From contig CBDFKF010000004.1 of the NCBI GenBank assembly GCA_965248765.1, positions 1,860,001-1,924,000 of the forward strand: DNA of 64,000 bases. Direction: 5' to 3'. A program made the position numbers and the translations under genes. The notes beneath the pieces were generated by a model. The model had not been told where the DNA came from. It saw only the letters and a list, made by a program, of their open reading frames with translations, and searched no databases. Source of the stretch: CBDFKF01 sp965248765. Its GTDB lineage: Bacteria; Pseudomonadota; Alphaproteobacteria; VGEJ01. Positions 33,538 to 42,420 of the stretch are shown here, one piece after another. How positions within the stretch are numbered: the first letter of the stretch is position 1; every line of letters begins with the position of its first letter.

Positions 33538-34587
33538 CGGCCAGCGGGGTGGCGTAGTCGGCGCTCCGCGTGGCGGCGACGAAGGGCTGGGGCAGGTGCG
33601 GATAGCGCGACAGGTCGAGATGCACGGGCCGCCTCTCGATGCGGGCCAGCAGCAGGTGCTTGACGGCGTCGAAGCCGATCAGGCGGCGCTTCACCGCGTC
33701 GCGCACCGCGGCCGCCACCTGCGGTTCCGGGAAGTCTTCGTGCAGGCGCAGCACCTGGATGTATTCGCGCTTGCCGCGCGGCCCGAAGCGCGCCTCGAGG
33801 AGGCGGCGCAACGTGTCGAAGGCCGGATCGAGCTTCCACCCTCTCAGCGGCGCCGCCTGGTCCAGGGCGCCCGGCTTCTTCTCCAGCAGCGACAGATAGT
33901 GCAGCGGGTCGTAGACGACGTCGCCGCGGACATAGCTGCGCCGATGGCGGGCGACGATCTCGGCGCCGAGCGCGATCTCGACCCGGTCGACATAGCCCTT
34001 GACCGTCACCTTCTTGTGGGCGTGCACCGCCGGTGCCGAGTAGTCCACCAGCCGGTAGCGCACCAGGGCCGTCGACGAGACCTGGCCCGGCACATGCTCG
34101 CAGGCCTCGAAGGGAACCGCCGGCAGATCACGCAGGGCCTCGAGATCGGCGAGCAGCGCCGCCGCCTGCTCCCCTGCCGAAGCGGTCGCGGAACAGATAG
34201 TGCGACTGAAGATGTGAGAACGCCTGCGTCCTGAGGCGCGTGCCGTCGCCCAGGATCCGCGCCACCGCCAGGGTCGTGTTGTCGTAGAGGATCGAGCGCG
34301 GAACCCCGCCGAGGAAGGCGAAGGCGCTGACATGGCCGTCCAGGAATGCCTCCGTCGTCTCCCGGGGGGAGGCCTTCACGAACCAGACATTGGAATGGGG
34401 CAGGATCAGGCAGAAGAAGGCAACCTTCTCGCGCCGGCCCGGCAGCTCCACCACCGCCTCGCCGAAGTCGACCTGGGCGTGGCCCGGCGGGTGATGCAGT
34501 GGAACGAAAGCCTCGCGCGTCGACTGCCGCCGGGAACGCACATAGTCCTTCACCATGCAGACCGTGTGGAAACTCTGGGTGGCGGGG
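33436..34587. repeat. Left arm of a 1.1-kb imperfect inverted repeat
   Basis: This interval (istA remnant plus the first part of istB and the IS1182 end) is repeated in inverted orientation at 36082-37181. The right arm lacks 52 bases present here, near 34265-34320, and a few single bases differ (for example ATGGTGAAGG here versus ATCGTCAAGG there). The two arms flank the IS1182-like transposase. Confidence 0.88.
33518..34556 (-). pseudogene. istA remnant, copy A
   Basis: The DDE core HAQVDFGEAVVELPGRRE and FFCLILPHSNVWFV is present, followed by FLGGVPRSILYDNTTLAV. At LFRDRFGR (near 34180) a block is missing that in normal IstA holds the third catalytic acid and NDKGKVE region, and the frame changes. 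The C-terminal part resumes LADLEALRDLPAVPFEACEH and VSSTALVRYRLVDYS. The first 150 or so residues (HTH part) are absent, since the sequence begins at MVKDYVRSRRQ. Three independent defects make it inactive. Confidence 0.85.
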
Positions 34588-36113
34588 ATGGAGGTTTAGG
34601 TAACCATGATTTGCGGCGATCCCACGTAATCTGGCGGTTTGGCGCCGGTAGCCCTGTGGAAGGGGCTCCAGGCCTCCGTGGATCGATGTGCGGCGCTCGA
34701 TTTTGGCCTGATTCCCGTCTCATGCCCTCGCGGCGGCGATCAAGGCGGGAACACCTACCAGCGAGATCGCGCGGCGGATGTTGTAAGCCAGCGCCGTGAT
34801 GCTGAACTCGCCGCGCACGTTCTCCAGCCGCCGGGTCAGGAAGGCACCCTGGCCCATCCATTGTTTGATTGAGCCGAAGGGATGCTCGACGCTTTCACGG
34901 CGCGCATCGAGCAGCTCCGGGCGGGCCGCCAATCGTTCTGCCATGCGCTCCAGGATCGCTTCGGCGCTTGCGCTTGCTGTGTAGCGCCAGGCGTTGGCCG
35001 TCGGGGCAGATGTAAATGTCCTCGCCGCCGTCATAGCGGAAGCGTTCCTTGGGAAAGAGCCCCTGGCTCACCGTGGATCCGCGCTGGGGCTTGGGCACAT
35101 GCGGCACGACGCCGGCATTCTCGCAGGCCTCGATATCCTCGATCTTGAAGTAGCCCGCGTCGGCGACCGCGTCGATCCGATCGACGGCCAGGTTCCGACG
35201 GGCCACCACCGCCGTCTCGGCCAATAGACCGAGATCGCTGACCTTGTTATGGACCTGCTGCTCGGCGATCAGTTTGTGCTTGGCGTCCACGGCGATCTGA
35301 ATGTTGTAGCCGACACCGACCCGGGTCTCGGCGTACATCGCCCGGCTGTCCGGATCCGTCAAAGAGAGCTGGTCCTCGCCACTCGCAGCCAGCGCGTCTC
35401 GATGTTCCTCAAACCGCTCACGCCGCCCTTGGATCGCAGCGATCTTCTCCTGGATATGCTCCACCTCGCCGCCGCCGGTGCCGCCCTCGTCTTGCTCGTC
35501 GGCCTCGTCGAGCCGGTCGAGATAACGCGACAACCTCTCGTCGCTCTCGGCCAACGCCTTCGCCAGCTTCGCTTTGGTGAAGTTCCGCTTCCGGCTGTTC
35601 ACTGCCTTGATCCGTGTACCGTCAACCGCCACCAGCTCGCGTCCGAACAGCTCCAGTTCGCGGCATAGCCTCACGAACTCCCGAAACACCTGTCGGAAGG
35701 CCGCCCGATTGATCCGCCGGAAATCGGCGATCGTCTTGAAGTCTGGCGACAAACGCCGCAACAGCCAGATCACTTCGAGATTACGCTTGCTCTCTGCCTC
35801 CAGCCGGCGGCTCGAACGTACCCGATTGAGATAGCCGTATATGTAGAGCTTCAGCAGGTCCGCCGGATCGTAGCCGGGACGACCTATCGCCTTCGCCGCG
35901 GCGCGCTCGAAACCAGCGGCCGCTAGGTCCAAACCATCCACGAAGGCATCGATGAAACGGACCGGGTTATCCCGGCCCACGTAATCGTCCACTGCTTCCG
36001 GCAGAAGCAGAACCTGAGAGCGGTCAACGCCAGGAATGTGTCTCATGGCGGACCCTAACATCGCCATGAGACGGACGGAATCCCCCGCCACCCAGAGTTT
36101 CCACACGGTCTGC
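34557..36113. mobile_element. IS1182-like element between the inverted IS21 segments
   Basis: The two ends share at least 31 bases in inverted orientation, starting GCAGACCGTGTGGAAACTCT at 34557 and reading inward from 36113. Because the flanking istA sequence is also inverted on the two sides, the exact outer boundary is blurred. Inside is one transposase frame with damage. Confidence 0.6.
34720..36046 (-). pseudogene. IS1182/DUF772-type transposase, frameshifted
   Basis: From ATG 36046 the N-terminal DUF772 domain is clear (LLPEAVDDYVGRDNPVRFID, RPGYDPADLLKLYIYGYLN, WLLRRLSPDFKTIADFRR), then the DDE domain with LVAVDGTRIKAVNSRKRNFT and VADAGYFKIEDIEACE. After DIYICPDGQRLALHS (near 35000) the frame changes and a cysteine-rich stretch seems lost; the tail resumes ARRESVEHPFGSIKQWMG and LAYNIRRAISLVG, ending at 34720. 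Inactive as written. Confidence 0.8.
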
Positions 36114-37181
36114 ATCGTCAAGGACTATGTGCGTTCCCGGCGGCAGTCGACGCGCGAGGCTTTCGTTCCACTGCATCACCCGCCGGGCCACGCCCAGGTC
36201 GACTTCGGCGAGGCGGTGGTGGAGCTGCCGGGCCGGCGCGAGAAGGTTGCCTTCTTCTGCCTGATCCTGCCCCATTCCAATGTCTGGTTCGTGAAGGCCT
36301 CCCCCCGGGAGACGACGGAGGCATTCCTGGACGGCCATGTCAGCGCCTTCGCCTTCCTCGGCGGGGGGCGACGGCACGCGCCTCAGGACGCAGGCGTTCT
36401 CACATCTTCAGTCGCACTATCTGTTCCGCGACCGCTTCGGCAGGGGAGCAGACGGCGGCGCTGCTCGCCGATCTCGAGGCCCTGCGTGATCTGCCGGCGG
36501 TTCCCTTCGAGGCCTGCGAGCATGTGCCGGGCCAGGTCTCGTCGACGGCCCTGGTGCGCTACCGGCTGGTGGACTACTCGGCACCGGCGGTGCACGCCCA
36601 CAAGAAGGTGACGGTCAAGGGCTATGTCGACCGGGTCGAGATCGCGCTCGGCGCCGAGATCGTCGCCCGCCATCGGCGCAGCTATGTCCGCGGCGACGTC
36701 GTCTACGACCCGCTGCACTATCTGTCGCTGCTGGAGAAGAAGCCGGGCGCCCTGGACCAGGCGGCGCCGCTGAGAGGGTGGAAGCTCGATCCGGCCTTCG
36801 ACACGTTGCGCCGCCTCCTCAAGGCGCGCTTCGGGCCGCGCGGCAAGCGCGAATACATCCAGGTGCTGCGCCTGCACGAAGACTTCCCGGAACCGCAGGT
36901 GGCGGCCGCGGTGCGCGACGCGGTGAAGCGCCGCCTGATCGGCTTCGACGCCGTCAAGCACCTGCTGCTGGCCCGCATCGAGAGGCGGCCCGTGCATCTC
37001 GACCTGTCGCGCTATCCGCACCTGCCCCAGCCCTTCGTCGCCGCCACGCGGAGCGCCGACTACGCCACCCCGCTGGCCGGTGGGGCCGGCCATGGTTGAG
37101 GCCCCCCGCATCCTGCTCGAACATCACCTGAAGAGGCTGAAGCTGCCGACCTTCCTGCGGGAATACGAGAAACTGGCGCGC
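36082..37181. repeat. Right arm of the 1.1-kb imperfect inverted repeat
   Basis: Reverse complement of 33436-34587 except for a 52-base deletion and scattered substitutions. It ends exactly where istB homology stops (37181). Confidence 0.88.
36114..37181 (+). pseudogene. IS21 segment, copy B: istA remnant plus first 34 codons of istB
   Basis: Plus-strand mirror of copy A. istA begins IVKDYVRSRRQ and reads to FLGG, then a further 52-base deletion and the same block loss near FRDRF occur before LADLEALRDLPAVPFEACEH; it ends at 37099. istB starts at 37092 (MVEAPRILLEHHL) and is cut after LREYEKLAR at 37181, where unrelated sequence begins. It shares copy A's large internal deletion, so both arms derive from one already-defective ancestor. 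Confidence 0.8.
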
Positions 37182-37461
37182 ATCCGAAAGGACAGCAGGG
37201 TCGTCCGCCTGCGGCCGGCCCTCGACGGACAGGACTGGAACGACACGCTCATGCGCGACCGCGCCGGCGAACCGCTCGGAACAGATGACAGGCCGCTCGA
37301 CTGAAGCCCGCCAGGGCACCCAAACCGAATGCTCATGCCAGACCACTCCCCCGCTCACTACCAGCCGCGGAAAATGAGCAAATATCCGCGCTTTTAAGTG
37401 ATCGCCAATACAGGATAACATGCTCCAGTCCATGACTGTGAGAAGGAGCGGTTGGGTGAGC

Positions 37462-38211
37462 ATGTATGAGAAGCTTTCTGAAAGACTGATGGCTGCTCTG
37501 CATTTGGCGGTACCGCCGGTAGCGGTCAGTTTTCCAAGCCGAGCACCGTCGGCGATGGCCAGGCCGGCAACCCCGGTAGCGGCTGGCTGTGCATTCTGGG
37601 AGCAAGGGGCAAATCGAGCGGTAACTACTACCGCGAGTGACCATCGCTTCTGCTCTATCGGGATACACACCCATAACATCGCTGGAGCACCCGACTCCCA
37701 AGCGGGCGAACTGCAGGATGCGCTTGCGGCCATGCAGGGCTTGGACTATGTGCGGCCCGACGAGGTTGCAGCCCTTCCGGTTATGAAGAATTCGGTATCC
37801 TATGTTGTCTATTGCCCCTTGGGAGAGATGGCAGAGCAACCCCAGGTAGTGCTGCTGTTTGCACATTCCGCCCAGGGCTTGGTGTTATCCGAGGCATTGG
37901 CGCGGGTGGACGGCGCCGTGCCAATCGCCATGGGGAGACCTGCCTGTGCACTGATTCCCCAGGTTGCAAACAGTGCACGCTCGGCCGCGAGCTTGGGCTG
38001 CTGCGGCGCCCGAGCGTATCTCGACGTACTGAGTGATGATGTGGCAATGTGGGGTCTGCATGGTGGAAAGATCGAGCAGTATGTCTCGGAGATCGAGACC
38101 CTAGCCAAGGCTAACGCGATACTCACTCAGTTCCACGAACGACGGCGCAGCGACATAGAGTCAGGTGAGTTGCCAAGTGTCGCCGAGTCCTTGTCCCGCC
38201 TGCCCGGTTAG
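37462..38211 (+). CDS. DUF169 family protein
   Basis: 249 residues from ATG 37462 (MYEKLSERLMAALHLAVPPV). DUF169 landmarks are the cysteine blocks AAGCAFWEQGANRAVTT and HRFCSIGIHTHN, PLGEMAEQPQVVLLFAH, GRPACALIPQVANS, and SLGCCGARAYLDVLSDD. The conserved cysteines suggest a metal or cofactor site, but the function of the family is not established. It lies 36 bases upstream of the radical SAM gene in the same direction, so the two are very likely one operon. Codon use is less GC-rich than in the flanking IS sequences. Confidence 0.8.
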   Translation: MYEKLSERLMAALHLAVPPVAVSFPSRAPSAMARPATPVAAGCAFWEQGANRAVTTTASDHRFCSIGIHTHNIAGAPDSQAGELQDALAAMQGLDYVRPDEVAALPVMKNSVSYVVYCPLGEMAEQPQVVLLFAHSAQGLVLSEALARVDGAVPIAMGRPACALIPQVANSARSAASLGCCGARAYLDVLSDDVAMWGLHGGKIEQYVSEIETLAKANAILTQFHERRRSDIESGELPSVAESLSRLPG

Positions 38212-38247
38212 CCTCTTCTAAAGCGGATACGCGAGGCCATCCCCGTT

Positions 38248-39633
38248 ATGAAGGTTGTCCTGATCAACCCGTATGAGCTGGGCCGCCAACCCTTCGCCCT
38301 CGCGCAGCCGGCAGCGTGGCTCAAGGAAGCGGGTCACCAGGTGTGCTGCCTCGAGCTGTCCTTGCAGCAGTTAGACGATGTTGCACTGGGCCATGCCGAG
38401 CTTGTTGCCGTATACGTAGGCATGCATACAGCAGCTCGTATTGCCGCGGAGGCTTTGCCCCGCATCCGCGCGCTTGCGCCCCAGGCGCACGTTAGCGTCT
38501 ACGGTCTATATGCTCCGATGAACGATGGTCTATTCCGATCACTCGGTGCAAAAACCGTGTTCGGCGGTGAGGTCGAGCCACATCTATTGTCGCTAGCCGA
38601 CCAGTTGAGTCGCGGTGAATCACCTTCCCAGGACGAGGCCCAGATCAATCTGTCCAAAGTCACGTTTAGAGTGCCGGATCGCTCGACCTTACCCGAGATC
38701 TCGCGCTACGCGCATCTGCGACTGGGAGACGGCGCCACTCGTATTGTCGGATTTGTCGAAGGCAGTCGCGGTTGTAAACACTTGTGCCGCCACTGCCCTG
38801 TGGTCCCGGTGTATAAGGGCAAGTTTCGTGTGGTACCGGTGGATGTAGTGATGGGCGACATCAGGCAGCAGGTTGCGGTCGGAGCTGAGCATGTATCGTT
38901 TGGCGATCCCGACTTTCTCAATGGACCTACCCATGCGTTGCGGCTGGCTCACGCGCTGCATTCGGAATTTCCCGCTCTCACCTACGACGCCACCATCAAG
39001 GTCGAGCATATTATCAAGCTGCAACGGGTGTTACCTGTTCTCAAGGAAACGGGTTGCCTTTTCGTTATTTCGGCCGTCGAAGCGGTCGACGACGTGGTGC
39101 TGGGTCATTTGGACAAGAACCATACCAACGCCGATTTTGATCGTGCGGTTGCTCTGCTTCGAGATGTCGGCATCTCATTTGCACCGACATTTGTCGCTTT
39201 CACACCATGGACGACGCTAAGGGGTTACATCGAGCTACTGGAGAGGTTGGTGTCACTCAGGTTAGTCGAGAGTGTTCCTCCAATTCAGCTCGCGATACGT
39301 CTGCTGATTCCGTTGGGCTCCTACCTGCTTCATATTCCGGGATTTGTCGAGATGGTTGAGACGTATGACGAGCAGCTCCTTGGATACCCATGGAAACACG
39401 AGGATCCGGCGGTGGACGAATTGCAGTGCCGAATTCAGGGGCTGGTGGAATCAGCGGAACAACTGGCGCTCGATCGCAAAGCCGTCTTTGCCGAGATATG
39501 GTTTTTGGCGCACAAGGCGTCGGGTGAACCTGTTCCTGCTCTCCCTGCGGATCTCGGTGATCCGATTCCTCACATGTCGGAACCATGGTACTGCTGCGCG
39601 GAGCCAACCACGCAGCAGCTGCAGCAATTTTAG
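38248..39633 (+). CDS. CCAEP-tail radical SAM protein with B12-binding-like N-terminus
   Basis: 461 residues. The N-terminal 120 residues have the Rossmann-like layout of cobalamin-binding radical SAM proteins (MKVVLINPYELGRQPF, VYVGMHTAARIA, VFGGEVEPHL). The radical SAM cluster is Cys176-x3-Cys180-x2-Cys183 in GSRGCKHLCRHCPV, followed by VSFGDPDFLNGP and the ISAVEAVDD region. The C-terminus is PWYCCAEPTTQQL with CCAEP at 449-453, the tail that defines the CUAEP/CCAEP-tail radical SAM family as I recall it. The codons are TGC TGC, so this is the cysteine form, not a selenoprotein. Substrate unknown; partner is the upstream DUF169 protein. Confidence 0.85.
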   Translation: MKVVLINPYELGRQPFALAQPAAWLKEAGHQVCCLELSLQQLDDVALGHAELVAVYVGMHTAARIAAEALPRIRALAPQAHVSVYGLYAPMNDGLFRSLGAKTVFGGEVEPHLLSLADQLSRGESPSQDEAQINLSKVTFRVPDRSTLPEISRYAHLRLGDGATRIVGFVEGSRGCKHLCRHCPVVPVYKGKFRVVPVDVVMGDIRQQVAVGAEHVSFGDPDFLNGPTHALRLAHALHSEFPALTYDATIKVEHIIKLQRVLPVLKETGCLFVISAVEAVDDVVLGHLDKNHTNADFDRAVALLRDVGISFAPTFVAFTPWTTLRGYIELLERLVSLRLVESVPPIQLAIRLLIPLGSYLLHIPGFVEMVETYDEQLLGYPWKHEDPAVDELQCRIQGLVESAEQLALDRKAVFAEIWFLAHKASGEPVPALPADLGDPIPHMSEPWYCCAEPTTQQLQQF

Positions 39634-39870
39634 GCAGAAACGGACGAAGCGGATTAAGGAGGACTTCCAGTTCTTCTGGGGCTACATCTCGCCGTACTGG
39701 GCTGGGCAGTTTGACATTGCTCCCGGATCCCGGACCAGGCGGTAAATTAAATACCGACCTGGAGGGACTGTCTGACGTCAGCGCCTTTGGGACAAATTGA
39801 GGTAATTGCATAACGGAGGATTTCTGGCTCATCGTAGTGACCGAAGGGAACGAAGATGAGACAGAAATCA

Positions 39871-40226
39871 ATGAGCAAGAACGACCCGGCGGAGAGAACG
39901 GTTCGGGATATTAGCCCAAGACACGCAAGCAGTATACGGCTGAGGAGAAGATCCGGATCGTGGTGTCGGGCCTGCGCGGCGAGGAGAGCATCGCCGCCTT
40001 GTGCCGCCGCGAGGGCATCGCCGAGGGTCTGTATTACAGCCGGTCGAAAGAGTTTTTGGAAGCGGGCAAGAAGTGGCTCGCCGGCGACACCGGGCGCCAA
40101 GCGACCTCGGGCGAGGTTAAAGGCCTGCGCCAGGAAATGCGCGACTTGAAGGAGTTGGTCGCCGAACTTTCGCTGGAGAACCGTCTTCTCAAAAAAATGA
40201 TCGGGCATGGGGGAGACGAGGAATGA
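39871..40226 (+). pseudogene. IS3-family OrfA, frameshifted
   Basis: The start reads MSKNDPAERTVRDI in one frame. One base short near 39915, the homology continues in another frame as PKTRKQYTAEEKIRIVVSG, LRGEESIAALCRREGIAEG and a leucine-zipper-like end AELSLENRLLKKMIGHGG. OrfA is the HTH subunit of the IS3 transposase. The stop overlaps the orfB start by four bases. As written only the C-terminal half can be made. Confidence 0.75.
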
Positions 40227-40953
40227 GGTATCCCGCATCCGAGAAGCTGGAGATCATCCGCCTGGTCGAGCAGTCCCACCTGGGCGTCGGGTCCACTTTG
40301 GACAAGCTGGGCATTCCGAAGACCACCTTTTATCGCTGGTACGATCGCTTTCTGGCCTTTGGCGACGCCGGTCTTGAGGATCGCAACAACAGCCCGGGCC
40401 GGGTGTGGAACCCGATCCCGGATGATGTCCGGGGGCAGATCATCGATCTTGCCCTGGAGGAGACGCAGCTGTCGCCCCGGGAACTGGCCGTCAGGTTTAC
40501 GGACACCAGGGGCTACTTTGTCTCGGAAGCCTCGGTTTACCGGCTTCTCAAGGCCCACGACCTGATCACCAGCCCCGCTTTCGTGGTCATCAAGGCAGCC
40601 GATGAGTTCCGCGACAAGACCAGGGCGCCGAACCAGCTGTGGCTGACCGACTTCACCTATCTCAAGGTCATCGGCTGGGGCTGGTTTTACCTGTCGACCA
40701 TCCTGGACGACTATTCCCGCTACATCATTGCTTGGAAGCTCTGCACCAACATGACGGCGGACGATGTGACGGCAACACTGAAGTTGGCGCTAGAAGCCTC
40801 AGGCTGCAATCGCGCCAATGTCGTCCACAAGCCGAGGCTGCTCAGCGACAACGGCTCGTCCTATATCTCCGGCGATCTGGCTGAATGGCTCGAGGACCAC
40901 GGTATGGATCACGTTCGGGGCGCACCGTATCACCCGCAAACCCAGGGCAAGAT
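40223..40953 (+). pseudogene. IS3-family OrfB (rve transposase), cut by an IS21 end
   Basis: About 243 residues: HTH region KLEIIRLVEQSHLGVGSTL and TTFYRWYDRF, then the integrase core with the first Asp in NQLWLTDFTYLKVIGW and the second in LLSDNGSSYIS. The frame reaches PYHPQTQGKI just before the third catalytic Glu and is then cut at 40954 by TGTTAACGG, an IS21-type end. Transposition is therefore impossible. Confidence 0.85.
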
Positions 40954-41208
40954 TGTTAACGGCGGAGGAATAATGCAGCACGCGGAGCGGCTGGGCGGTC
41001 CGGTTGCGGCGGCGCAAAATTGCGCCACCTATAGCCCCTTGTCGGTTGTGGTGAGGGGCAGGAGATGTACGGCGTGGAGCTCTATGCGGCGGTTCGTCTG
41101 GCGGTTGTCGACGAGGGTCTGAGCCATCACGATGCGGGCCGTCGGTTCGGCATCGACCGCCGGACGGTGAAGAAGATGCTGAGCTATTCGGCGCCGCCGG
41201 GCTACCGG
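40954..41208 (+). pseudogene. Second IS21-type element: left end and IstA N-terminus
   Basis: TGTTAACGGCGGAGGAATAA is an IS21-like terminus. The short istA frame from ATG 41065 reads MYGVELYAAVRLAVVDEGLS, HHDAGRRFGIDRRTVKKML and SAPPGYRR, the HTH part of IstA, and breaks at 41208 where an unrelated methyltransferase fragment begins on the other strand. Its end sequence differs from copy A, so it is a different IS21 member. Confidence 0.75.
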
Positions 41209-42420
41209 CGGGTCTGCGGGTCTGGTGTTGGGCGCGGTGGCCGCTGCCCGCTTACGCGGGGCCGGCCGTGCGGCGGCATGGCCGAACAGATCGCCGGCCG
41301 GAACAAGCGCAGCGGATATTGGCACGACTGCCTGCCGCTGCGGCACATTGGCGGCGATAGCTGCAAGCAACCCGGCAGCGGTGGGGACGGATTCCCGCGC
41401 GTCGATCGGAACGCCGGATGCGTTCGCGCGATCGATTACGGTCAGCCGGGTATCGAAGGCCGTGCCGCGCCGTGCGTAGGCGCGCCCGGCGATGGCGATG
41501 GAAAAGACGGTGCGCGGCGGTGGATCGAGGCGCTCGAAGGCGCGGCTCCAGGCGGCATCGCCCGGGATGCAGCCGGCCGACGTGATAGCCACCAGCCGCC
41601 CGCCCGCCGGGAGCATGGAAAAGGCGGAACGGATGTGGCCCAAATCCGCCTCATGGCGGATGCGCTGGACGCCGGGGCTCGCCGAAAACGGCGGGTTCAT
41701 CAACACCACGGTGGGACGCAGGCCCGGCAGATAATCGGCGATGGACTCCGCGTTGTGGCGGGTGACCGGCGCGTGCGCGAACAGGCCTGAGAGCAACCCG
41801 GCGCGAACGGCGGCAATCTCGTTCAGGTGCAGGGGATTCCCCGATCGCGCGCCATTGCTGCGCTTGCCGAGGGCGCATTCGGCCATGACGGCGAGCATGC
41901 CGGTGCCGGCCGAGGGCTCCAGCACGATGTCGCCGGGCCGGATGGCAGCGGCTTGCAGCGCGGCGTAGGCGAGCGGCAAGGGAGTGGAGAACTGCTGCGG
42001 GGCAAGCTGTTCCTCCGACCGCCTTGTCTGGGACGGCTCCAGCGCCGCCAGGGTCTCCAGCATGGCGAGCATGGCGGCGGCGGATCCGGGTCCGGCGCCG
42101 GCCTCGCGGCGCATGAGGCGGCCGTAACGCTGGATGAACAGCACCATCGCGGCTTCGGCCGCTTCGTAGGCGTCCTTCCAGACCCAGGCGCCTTGCGTGT
42201 CGCTGGCGCCGAAGGCCGCGCTCATGGCCTCGCGCAAGGTCTTTGCATCGAGCGCCCGGCCCGCCTCCAGGCCGGGAAGCAGAGCGGTTGCGGCGGCCAG
42301 CAACGCGGCAGGCTTGGAGCGGACGCCCGTGGTATCGGCAATCGCGGGGGATGGGTGAAGAGGCTGGATGGCGGGCGGACGCGCGGGCGCGATCGCCGCC
42401 GGTTGGGCGTCGAGCCGAAC
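41209..42420 (-). pseudogene. N6-adenine methyltransferase domain fragment (strawberry-notch-like type)
   Basis: About 400 residues in the frame that also carries the helicase remnant upstream. SAM-binding motif IVLEPSAGTGMLAVMAEC and catalytic NPPF in TVVLMNPPFSASPGVQRI identify an amino-methyltransferase. The proline-rich lead (APARPPAIQPLHPS) and LREAMSAAFGASDTQGAWVW match the N-terminal part of bacterial strawberry-notch-like proteins found on plasmids and islands. The helicase part of that protein is missing: the 3' side is cut by the IS21 fragment. Confidence 0.65.

Larger units (their letters stand above)
32640..34556 (-). mobile_element. IS21-family element, copy A (defective)
   Basis: The element begins at TGTCAACGG (32640), the IS21 terminal dinucleotide and left end, inside the DUF444 gene. 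It carries istB (complete) and istA (internally deleted, frameshifted, N-terminus missing). Its other end has been replaced by an IS1182-like element at 34557. It cannot transpose by itself because the integrase gene is broken. Confidence 0.8.

Noticed and set aside
33506..34234. 242-residue plus-strand frame found again at 36383-37111
   Set aside because: The duplication comes from the inverted IS21 arms; both are antisense to istA remnants.
39580..39633. Selenocysteine in the radical SAM tail
   Set aside because: The two positions are TGC TGC; no in-frame TGA and no need for a SECIS element.
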